Shown one piece after another: positions 5,552 to 12,436 of a DNA stretch of 16,694 nucleotides (positions within the stretch are counted from its first letter, which is position 1; every line of letters begins with the position of its first letter). The stretch spans positions 1-16,694 of the forward strand of contig CAZENQ010000064.1 of NCBI GenBank assembly GCA_964513655.1. The letters are read 5' to 3'. This stretch comes from G020350405 sp964513655 (GTDB lineage: Bacteria; Planctomycetota; Phycisphaerae; Sedimentisphaerales; Anaerobacaceae). The notes below the pieces were generated by a model. The model was not told where the DNA came from. It saw only the letters and a list, made by a program, of their open reading frames with translations, and made no database searches. The position numbers and the translations under genes are program-made.

Positions 5552-8176
5552 TTAGAACTTGTCAGCTAATAAAGCGAAATCACCGAGGTCGACGTGGCCG
5601 GAATCGTTGATGTCGCCCGCCGGGCCTATTGTAAGCCAGTTCTCACATACGACGTCGACGTCACGCAGGTCAAAAATGCCGTCGGGGTAAAGGTCACAGA
5701 TGTCGGTGCCGGTATAGTCCTGGGCCGACTGGTTGGAAGTTACATTAGCATATACCCGGTCGGTCGGAGCGAAGGTGTAATCGGTCTTTGTCGGCGTTAC
5801 CGTGCCGGACCAGTCGTAGTTCACGGTGACGCTATACTCGCCGTTGGGGTCGGTGACGTCGGAGCCGCCGCCGCCATCGGCATCGACCGAGACGCCCGGA
5901 ACCGGCGCGGCGCCGGGGTCGAGGATAGTGCCGGAGATGGTATAAGTCAGCAGGGTGCCGGCATAGTCCTGATTCAACTGGTCGGACGTAACGTTGCTGT
6001 GGAGCCGGCTCGCCGGTACGAAGGTGTAACCTGTCTTTGTCGGCGTAACGGTTCCGCCCCAGCCGTAGACCACCGTGGCGTTATAAAGGCCGCCGCCGGC
6101 GGTAACGGGATTGCCGGGCAGACCATCCATCGTAACGCCGTCAAGGCCCGGGCCGCCGGATGTTACCGTACCGGAGATGGTATAAGTCAGCACTGTCGCG
6201 GTATAGTCCTGGTCAATCTGGTCGACAGTAACGTTGACGTACGAGCGGTCGGTCGGTGAGAAGCCGTAACCTGTCTTTGTGGGTGTAACCGTACCGGACC
6301 AGTCGGAGGAGACCTCAATCTCATAGTAACCGTTGACATCGGTTGTATCAGAGCCGCCGCCATTGTCCGCGTCGACCGCCACGCCAGTTACCGGTGCGGC
6401 GTTAGGGTCGAGGATAGTCCCGTAAATCAACGGCAGAACCGCCTCGGGGACCGTTTTTGTAATCATCACGTCGTCGACCCAGACATTCTCGCCATTTTCG
6501 AGAGCGGCAGCAAAGCGTATTTTGAAGCTGGAGACGAAGAAGTTACTGTCCGTGATTTTATCATTATAGAGCAGCCACGCATCATCGTCACCGTGCAGGT
6601 GGAGGTCGCAGACATCGACGAAGCTGGTGCCGTTATAGTAGGAAAGGATGATGTCCTCGGCTACGTCGGTGTCGTCCTTCCTAACGGAGAACTTGACATA
6701 AACGGCGTTGGCATCGCCGGTATCGAGGTCGCTACAGGCAAAGGTTCCGCTGGCCTTGGCCGGCGCCCTGGCGGAAGGTAACTGTTGGCCATAGATATCG
6801 CTGTCTGTCTCCCAAGTGCCGGAATTGGTCCAGTTAGCGTCCCAGACGGAGCCGCCGAAGTCATCGTCGAGCAGGACGGTGCCGGGAGGCGGGGTGAACA
6901 TCTCCAACTGTGTGGTGACATAGTCGTTCCTGTCGGTGAGGTAGTCGCGGATGCGCTGGAATTCCATGTCCGCATTCATGTCTGCTATCACTTGCGAGTA
7001 CGGGTCGGCGTCCAGTTCGGCAGCGATGACGGACTCGAGGTTGTTGACCATATCAAGCACGCCTGTCAGCTCCAAGGGTCCGTCAAGCAAATTCCGGTAA
7101 ATCTCGATGTAGTCGGCCTGATGGGTCGGGTAGCCAAAGGGTGTGCCCGACTCGTCGAGTTCCTCAATCAGGCCCTGCCAGAAGCTGCCACCGTCCCCCG
7201 GATTAATGATTTCGCGCTCGATTTCGCTGTCTTTGATGGTGCTGTCGAGGTCCCAGGGGAGATACAGCCGCGGCTGCTGGCCATTGGGGTCGTCATTGGG
7301 TTCGGTGGACCAATCGTAGTACCAGTAGTTGGACTCCTTCTGCACGGCGCCGTCGGAGTTGCCGATGAAGTTTTCGGTAGCAGCGAGGGCCAACAGATGC
7401 GGGATATCTACCCGCCACTGCGTCTGTTCGAGCCAGTCATTCGGCGGGGGGACGGTTTCAAGCATATAGTCGGGATGGTCGAACGGATACCAGTTGAACG
7501 CAAAGGGGTTGTTCTGGTCTTCGCGTGTGCGCTGTACCTGGCCACAATATTCGCTCGCTTTATAGAGAAATCCGGTGTTGCTGATGCCGTCGAGGCCATG
7601 GTCGGCCAGATACCTCTTATCGACCTGCTCGACATTTCCGTAAATTCCCTTGTATGAGCCGTTGACATAGACCTTGCACCAGGCGGCCCGGCCGGCGATA
7701 AAACCCGCCTTTTGATAGATGTTCCACGCCAGGGTTTCGGTGACAGTGGCCCCTTCGCTGCCGTTTTCGAGGCTGAGCTTCTTTTTGCCGGCGAAGAGCT
7801 GGCCGGGGACATAATAATTGATGTCGAGCTTGAGTGAGACCTTCTGCGGGTCGCTCTCGGACGGCTCGGCCATGTCGTTTTTTCGGCGGATACCGACCAG
7901 CATAGGCCCTAAATCGCCGCAGGTAAGGGTCGCCTGCCAATAGTCGTGGTCACAATTGGCGTCCGGGGGGCACTGGCCGTCCGTACAGGAAGCCACCATG
8001 TCATCCCAATCACCGGAATCCATCGTAAAATTGAGCGTGAAGATACGATTGGGGTCGAACAGGCTGTCATTGTTCGGGTCATTGGTGTCCTGGGCCTGCG
8101 CAGAAGACGTGCACAGTGCAACAATTACCGCTACGGCCACAAGCACCACCATTTGTTTTGTTACTAAACATCTCAT
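5552..8176 (-). CDS. Secreted CotH-kinase-family protein with three CarboxypepD-like repeats and a dockerin
   Basis: This 874-residue protein has a signal peptide (about 1-28, ending SAQA). A CotH domain spans about 45-425, with the basic and metal-site landmarks GIRRKN, KKKLSLEN (131-138), YKGIYGNVEQVDKRYL and PWDLDST (307-313). CotH proteins are atypical, Fam20C-like kinases that phosphorylate surface proteins, so an extracellular kinase-like role is likely, though the substrate is unknown. Residues about 433-580 form a beta-sandwich (FGGSVWDANWT...NVWVDDVMI). Residues 585-822 hold three similar sandwich repeats of about 78 residues, each with GTVTPTKT, then the dockerin (826-874). The start chosen is the ATG at 8176, because GGAGGT (8184-8189) lies 7 bases before it. 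The longer frame starting at 8194 would place that ribosome site inside the gene. It follows the lamin-tail gene by 94 bases. Confidence 0.87.
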   Translation of the reverse strand: MRCLVTKQMVVLVAVAVIVALCTSSAQAQDTNDPNNDSLFDPNRIFTLNFTMDSGDWDDMVASCTDGQCPPDANCDHDYWQATLTCGDLGPMLVGIRRKNDMAEPSESDPQKVSLKLDINYYVPGQLFAGKKKLSLENGSEGATVTETLAWNIYQKAGFIAGRAAWCKVYVNGSYKGIYGNVEQVDKRYLADHGLDGISNTGFLYKASEYCGQVQRTREDQNNPFAFNWYPFDHPDYMLETVPPPNDWLEQTQWRVDIPHLLALAATENFIGNSDGAVQKESNYWYYDWSTEPNDDPNGQQPRLYLPWDLDSTIKDSEIEREIINPGDGGSFWQGLIEELDESGTPFGYPTHQADYIEIYRNLLDGPLELTGVLDMVNNLESVIAAELDADPYSQVIADMNADMEFQRIRDYLTDRNDYVTTQLEMFTPPPGTVLLDDDFGGSVWDANWTNSGTWETDSDIYGQQLPSARAPAKASGTFACSDLDTGDANAVYVKFSVRKDDTDVAEDIILSYYNGTSFVDVCDLHLHGDDDAWLLYNDKITDSNFFVSSFKIRFAAALENGENVWVDDVMITKTVPEAVLPLIYGTILDPNAAPVTGVAVDADNGGGSDTTDVNGYYEIEVSSDWSGTVTPTKTGYGFSPTDRSYVNVTVDQIDQDYTATVLTYTISGTVTSGGPGLDGVTMDGLPGNPVTAGGGLYNATVVYGWGGTVTPTKTGYTFVPASRLHSNVTSDQLNQDYAGTLLTYTISGTILDPGAAPVPGVSVDADGGGGSDVTDPNGEYSVTVNYDWSGTVTPTKTDYTFAPTDRVYANVTSNQSAQDYTGTDICDLYPDGIFDLRDVDVVCENWLTIGPAGDINDSGHVDLGDFALLADKF
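5711..6424 (-). repeat. Three tandem coding repeats for carboxypeptidase-regulatory-like domains
   Basis: Three units of about 235 bases each encode YGTILDP/ISGTV...GYYEI...WSGTVTPTKTGYxFxP...QDYT. Units one and three are the closest pair (VDADNGGGSD against VDADGGGGSD). The middle one is shorter in the first half. They likely act as stalk spacers between the kinase-like head and the dockerin. Confidence 0.75.
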
Positions 8177-8183
8177 CACTACT

Positions 8184-8189
8184 ACCTCC
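8184..8189 (-). promoter_or_regulatory. Ribosome binding site that fixes the CotH-type start
   Basis: On the minus strand GGAGGT lies 7 bases upstream of the ATG at 8176-8174. The upstream ATG pair at 8194-8189 overlaps it and has no site of its own. Confidence 0.8.
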
Positions 8190-8270
8190 ATCAATCAGAA
8201 ATTAACAATTCTTTCTTTTAACTAACGAACGAAATTCTATAATTACTTTTACGGGCGCTCTGCCCTCCGA

Positions 8271-10388
8271 TTATATACCTCCATTTTCCGGCCACTCGTC
8301 CGAGAATACGCCAAGGTCCAGCCCATCGACCATATTGTCGCCGCCATCGGGGGCGATGTCCGCGGACGGGTTATGAGGCGCTCCAAGCCACTGGCTGCCG
8401 AGAATGCTAAAGTCTACAAAGTCCACATTGCCGTCATGGTTGAAGTCCGCCTTTGAGAACACAATCATTGCGAGCGAAGCGGGATAGTACGAAGTATTCG
8501 GGTCGCCGTCCGAATCGGTGTGTCCGACCTTCAAACCGGTGGGAGTGCTGTCGGCAAACCTGGCATCGGCGGCGGGCCAGACGGTAACGTCGGCCATTCC
8601 GGGGCCAATTGCCTGCAGCGTGACTCGATAAAGCCCAGCCGTCAGGACGAGTCCCCGCGTGAAGCTGGTCGAGTAGCCGTTGATAAGGTCGACGCCCAAG
8701 TCGCCATCTGTCCCCTGCAGGGCCTCTAAGGATGCGCGGGTCTTGCTGAAGGAGCCGAGAGGCACGACCGCGGTGACCTTCAGGACATCAGGGGCGCCGA
8801 TAACCACATCGTGAACATATTGCATAATTCCGTTTTGCTCACCGGCGGTGGTATTTACACCGGCAGTGAGCCGGCCCCTGACCCTAACTTCAACGATGTC
8901 GCCGACACGCAGGGTCGTGAGTGTTCGGCCGCCGGGGATATTGACCACGGTGGTAACGCTGCATTCTACGCCGACGTTGGGGTTGAGAACAACGCCGCTG
9001 GCGGCAGGAACATTGCTGTCATACTGGATGCCCGCAATCTGTCCGGTGGTGTCGGACTGGAAGTTGAGCGTCCACTGCAGGTCGCTGGCTTCAATTCCAT
9101 TATCACCTGTGGCGTCGACGTCCCACGGCCTGGTTTGCGTGGCGGGGTCGCCGGAATCGCCCTCGGGCGCATCGTAAAAGCTGTTGCTAAATATCCAGTC
9201 ATCATCGCCGAAGACAGCCGCGATCTTGGAGATGTCATTGGTGTCGCAGGCGCCGTCGCGGTCACAATCGCCGGGAATGAAGGGCATCGCAAGGGAGTTG
9301 ATACGGCCGGCCGTGATTTGATAGGTATAGGGGGCGAAGCTATAATCCGGTGCGTTTCCGTCATAAAGCCAGGATGGCACGTGGGTCTCGTACGGCTGGA
9401 CTGCGTTGGGGTCTGAATTGGGCTCGTTAAGATAAAAGTACACAGGCGCACCGCCAAACTCGGGGAGATAACCCGGTATGCTTTCCCCGCGTATCCATTG
9501 TTCGGTTGCGGTGTCCTGCCAGTTGTTTCCGTTGGCCATCTCGCCGGTTGCATCAGGTGCAGGGGCCCAGCCGTCGCCTTTGGTGCGGTAGTCGACCCTG
9601 GAGAGGGCATCGGGGTTGAAATTGGCCGGGTCATCAAATGCATGGACGTGGCGATGAGGCAGTCCGTCGAAGGTGCTTCCATCATCTACGTGCCGGCCGT
9701 CGGTATCATGTTCCCAGCCTTGGCCATCCTCGAAGCTGACCTCGTCTACTATTTCAAGGTCATCGGACAAATCCGCATTGCCGAGACCGGTCATATCGAG
9801 GGTATCGCTTCCGCCCAGGCCAAGCGGCTGGCCTCTGTCGAGATTGCCGTTGCCGTACTGGTAATTGTCGCCACCGATGGGGAAATACTCGGCGTCATGT
9901 GCGATTTGTTTTCCCCATCGCAGGCCGTTGGGATCACAGGGGTCGCTCTCGGTTTGTCCGGGGCGGTTTCGGATGAGCAGGAAAGTGGTGGAACCGTCAT
10001 TATTGATTGTGCCGGGCACGTCCAGGCCGCCATTCCAGAGGATTGTCCAATTGGCCCAATTGGAGTCCGGCAGCATCTCAGGGAAGTAGAAGGTACCTGG
10101 ATTCCTGACGACAAGCACTAACAGGCCGTTACTGCCAAGCGCGAGACCATCGAGGCTGAAAAACTCGTCAATCTCCGGCGCGGGAAATGGCGGGGGGGGC
10201 ATAGTGTTTGCGTTGTAATACTTTTCTTGTGTGCCGTTTAGGACTGCTATTGCGTAGCCGTCGAGCTTCCTGCCGGGCGTGCCGAGCAGTTCAATGAACT
10301 CGCAGTTGTCATCCGAGGTCCCTGGCGGATTAATGTGGACTTCGTTAATAAACACCGTTGCCTGAACGCCGGACGCGAAAACCAACAC
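8271..10388 (-). CDS. Secreted lamin-tail-domain protein with dockerin loops and a cohesin-like segment
   Basis: The longest clean frame begins at a GTG (10388) and gives 705 residues. The end of a signal peptide (VLVFASGVQA) is followed by a lamin-tail domain (TVFINEVHINPPG..., about 11-330, with CEFIELLGTPGRKLDGY). Residues 373-440 hold dockerin-type loops (GDCDRDGACDTNDI and WDVDATGDNGIEASDL). Residues about 490-645 look like a cohesin-type sandwich (LRVGDIVEVRV, DVLKVTAVVPLGSF, GLYRVTLQAIGPGMADVTV). Residues 648-700 are a terminal dockerin pair. The frame is open upstream to 10436 and encodes the missing hydrophobic part (AAIVLITCV), but it has no ATG. An ATG at 10414-10412 sits one base out of frame. 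The true start is therefore uncertain. Lamin-tail and CotH domains commonly occur together, which fits the next gene. It is the first of a three-gene minus-strand run. Confidence 0.82.
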   Translation of the reverse strand: MLVFASGVQATVFINEVHINPPGTSDDNCEFIELLGTPGRKLDGYAIAVLNGTQEKYYNANTMPPPPFPAPEIDEFFSLDGLALGSNGLLVLVVRNPGTFYFPEMLPDSNWANWTILWNGGLDVPGTINNDGSTTFLLIRNRPGQTESDPCDPNGLRWGKQIAHDAEYFPIGGDNYQYGNGNLDRGQPLGLGGSDTLDMTGLGNADLSDDLEIVDEVSFEDGQGWEHDTDGRHVDDGSTFDGLPHRHVHAFDDPANFNPDALSRVDYRTKGDGWAPAPDATGEMANGNNWQDTATEQWIRGESIPGYLPEFGGAPVYFYLNEPNSDPNAVQPYETHVPSWLYDGNAPDYSFAPYTYQITAGRINSLAMPFIPGDCDRDGACDTNDISKIAAVFGDDDWIFSNSFYDAPEGDSGDPATQTRPWDVDATGDNGIEASDLQWTLNFQSDTTGQIAGIQYDSNVPAASGVVLNPNVGVECSVTTVVNIPGGRTLTTLRVGDIVEVRVRGRLTAGVNTTAGEQNGIMQYVHDVVIGAPDVLKVTAVVPLGSFSKTRASLEALQGTDGDLGVDLINGYSTSFTRGLVLTAGLYRVTLQAIGPGMADVTVWPAADARFADSTPTGLKVGHTDSDGDPNTSYYPASLAMIVFSKADFNHDGNVDFVDFSILGSQWLGAPHNPSADIAPDGGDNMVDGLDLGVFSDEWPENGGI

Positions 10389-10774
10389 GCAAGTAATCAG
10401 TACGATCGCTGCATGTATTCGTGCCGCCTCCGTGTGTCACCTCCTCCAAAATTTCGTACAAAACAGCTTTTTTCCCGTCGAGCGCATCCACTGCGCGAAC
10501 CCGACCCGTGCATCCTTGCTACTGGGTGTGCCAAGGCCGGCTACGTTGTTCTAAACGACCTGTCCGGCCTCTTCATCCGTGAATATAAAATACATAACCA
10601 CGAGCCGACACCAGCCATGGTCTTATTAAACATATTTCGCTTCGAAATGGGGCCTGCTAACATCGGGGCACAGCTAAGATTAAAGCCCCATTTTTGCAAA
10701 AGTGCGAGGGAAAGCTTGAAGTGACACCTCCAAGAGCCTTCTCACCACTTCTCCTACCGGGTTACATTAAAAAC
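10389..10774 (-). other. Long leader of the lamin-tail gene without a recognised gene
   Basis: If transcription starts near 10768, about 350 bases precede the coding frame. Directly before the gene, on the minus strand, are GGAGGAGGT (10447-10439) and a second GGAGG (10431-10427). A short 30-codon frame from an ATG near 10637 (MFNKTMAGVG...) has no support. I recognise no riboswitch. A long-range inverted repeat is listed separately. Confidence 0.4.
10645..10693. repeat. Inverted repeat within the lamin-tail gene leader
   Basis: AAATGGGGC (10645-10653) is perfectly complementary to GCCCCATTT (10685-10693) across a 31-base loop. On the plus strand two more T follow (TTTTT in all). It may be a structured leader hairpin. 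The loop is long for a terminator. Confidence 0.45.
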
Positions 10775-10804
10775 AGTGTATCAAATTATAAGCTAAAGAG
10801 TCAA
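10775..10804 (-). promoter_or_regulatory. Candidate minus-strand promoter of the secreted-protein run
   Basis: On the minus strand TTGACT (10804-10799) is followed after 18 bases by TACACT (10780-10775). These are 5/6 and 4/6 matches to sigma-70 boxes. It would drive the lamin-tail, CotH-type and GLUG genes. It parallels the TTGACT box of the PEP-CTERM gene. Confidence 0.5.
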
Positions 10805-10849
10805 GAAAATTATTGGACGCAGGCAGATTTTTTTTATGGGCCAATTTGG

Positions 10850-10891
10850 CTGAAAAAACCGATAATCGGCTGTAAACAGGGCTTTTTGCTT
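10850..10891 (+). promoter_or_regulatory. Copy 2 of the CTGAAAAA...GGGCTTTTT element, upstream of the carboxypeptidase gene
   Basis: This stretch is a relative of 1177-1220, with shared CTGAAAAA, TCGGC, TAAAC and GGGCTTTTT blocks. It contains the small palindrome CCGATAATCGG (10858-10868). It ends 37 bases before the carboxypeptidase ATG. TTGCTT (10886-10891), then 16 bases, then TATGTT (10908-10913) could be a weak promoter overlapping its right end. Confidence 0.45.
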
Positions 10892-10928
10892 GGATTAGAC
10901 GGGCAGTTATGTTAAAAAATCGCTAATC

Positions 10929-12335
10929 ATGAAGATTAGAATGAAAAAATTACTTGCAGCGTGGATTTTTGGCCTCAGTTTCGTCGGGATTGCCTCCGGC
11001 AGCCTGGGAGGGCGAATCGACGGTATCATCAGGCAAGGCTCACAGAAGAAAGTCCAATTTTCCATTCAGATTGTGGAGACCGAGTCGGGCAAGACGGTGT
11101 ACCGGCACAACGCCAGAGAGGCGATGATACCGGCTTCCAATATGAAAATAATCACGAGCGCGGCGGCCCTTAAGTACTTAGGGGCAGATTATGAATACAA
11201 GACAGTAGTCGGTCTCTGCGGTGATACGTTGGTAGTGGCAGGGGCCGGTGACCCGCTTTTGGGTGATAAAACAACGGACGACAAGTACGGCAGGGAAGTC
11301 GGTTGGATATTTGAAGACATAGCGCGGTCGCTAAAAGAGAAAGGCGTAAGGAGCATCAAGGACATTATTGTTGACAGCAGTATATTTGACGATGAGCGTG
11401 TGCACCCAAACTGGCCGGGCGAAGAGCTGAACCGGTCGTATGCGTGTGAAGTGAGCGGTTTGAACTTCAACGGCAACTGCATAGATGTCACCACGAATAA
11501 CAGCGGCGGAAGGGTGGCTATAGTTGTCGAGCCGGATACGGATTTTGTAAAGGTCGTCAACAAGGTCACGCCGATACAGAAGGGCAAAAGCGCTGTAGGC
11601 GCGTACAGAAACGAGCAACTTAACAAAATTATAATTCGCGGTAAATGCAGGCGCCAGGCGGGGCCGTTCGCCGTTGCGATTGAGAGACCCGCTGCTTTCT
11701 TCGGGTATCTGCTGGCAGAGCATTTGGGCAGGGCGGGAATAGATGCAACAGGGCAGCTAATTGAAAAGTCAGTGCCGCGGGATTGTAACATCAAGATACT
11801 GAGAGAGTACAGGACATCGATAGCGGACTGTCTGGCAAGGTGTAATAAAGACAGTTTCGGATTGGCGGCCGAGTCGCTTGTTAAGACGATGGCGGCCGAG
11901 ACAGGCCAGCCGGGCAGGAGCGGAAGCTGGGCAACGGGGCGAGAGCTAATTGAGCAGTATATGCTGGGGCTGGGTGTTGACAGGGGGGAATTTTATATCG
12001 ATGACGGCAGCGGCCTTAGCAGGCAAAACAGACTCAGTGCAAACGCTATAACGAAGGTGCTGCTCGACATTTATAAAAGCAGAAACCGAAAGTTATACAA
12101 GGACTCGCTTGCGGTAGGGGGCCTCGACGGGACAATCAGGAGATACTTCAAGGAAGAAGAGTATAAAGGCAAAATCTTCGGCAAGACCGGCTATATCGAC
12201 AAGGTCAAAGCGTTGTCGGGGATATGCAGCGGCAGGGGGGGTGAGTATATATTTTCAATTCTCGCGAATAATACCAACGGCAAGACACGCGGGGCAATCA
12301 ACGACATAGCCAAGGCAATTGTCGACGGCGAATAG
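10929..12335 (+). CDS. dacB: D-alanyl-D-alanine carboxypeptidase/endopeptidase, PBP4 type (peptidase family S13)
   Basis: This 468-residue protein has an N-terminal signal peptide (basic MKIRMKK, hydrophobic to about 24), so it acts in the periplasm on peptidoglycan peptides. The family order is clear: SxxK at S70-N-M-K73 within MIPASNMKIITSAAAL, the S13-specific inserted domain (about 95-290, with VDSSIFDDERVHPNWPGEELN and a SGLNFNGN strand), then the second motif region (NKDSFGLAAESLVK, 307-319) and KTG at 419-421. The length is typical for PBP4. One oddity is that the second motif reads S309-F-G311, where S-x-N is expected. No good Shine-Dalgarno precedes ATG 10929. Met5 (10941) is a possible alternative. 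It is followed after about 100 bases by the acyltransferase gene with its own promoter. Confidence 0.9.
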   Translation: MKIRMKKLLAAWIFGLSFVGIASGSLGGRIDGIIRQGSQKKVQFSIQIVETESGKTVYRHNAREAMIPASNMKIITSAAALKYLGADYEYKTVVGLCGDTLVVAGAGDPLLGDKTTDDKYGREVGWIFEDIARSLKEKGVRSIKDIIVDSSIFDDERVHPNWPGEELNRSYACEVSGLNFNGNCIDVTTNNSGGRVAIVVEPDTDFVKVVNKVTPIQKGKSAVGAYRNEQLNKIIIRGKCRRQAGPFAVAIERPAAFFGYLLAEHLGRAGIDATGQLIEKSVPRDCNIKILREYRTSIADCLARCNKDSFGLAAESLVKTMAAETGQPGRSGSWATGRELIEQYMLGLGVDRGEFYIDDGSGLSRQNRLSANAITKVLLDIYKSRNRKLYKDSLAVGGLDGTIRRYFKEEEYKGKIFGKTGYIDKVKALSGICSGRGGEYIFSILANNTNGKTRGAINDIAKAIVDGE

Positions 12336-12400
12336 TATTTATTATTGGGTATCGCGTGTTGGGGGGGTTATGTTGGGTCATTCGGTAATTGTGGTAATGC

Positions 12401-12428
12401 TTGACAGTAGGGATTTTGAGTCTAAAAT
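12401..12428 (+). promoter_or_regulatory. Near-consensus promoter of the acyltransferase gene
   Basis: Consensus TTGACA (12401-12406), a 16-base spacer, then TAAAAT (12423-12428, 5/6). The expected start of transcription is about 12434-12436, essentially at the ATG at 12437, so the mRNA would have little or no leader. The TTG at 12401 that could open a longer frame is the -35 box. Confidence 0.7.
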
Positions 12429-12436
12429 CACGGTCT

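Noticed and set aside
6785..7657. Long plus-strand open frame (290 residues) opposite the CotH-type gene
   Set aside because: It is a shadow of a GC-rich coding strand. The minus strand has a recognisable domain order and ribosome site and the plus frame has neither.
10335..10724. Plus-strand 129-residue open frame in the regulatory region
   Set aside because: It overlaps the start of the lamin-tail gene on the other strand, has no ribosome site, and resembles no family.
12401..12436. TTG start giving a 12-residue longer acyltransferase
   Set aside because: The TTG is part of a consensus TTGACA -35 box, and the added residues match no family feature.
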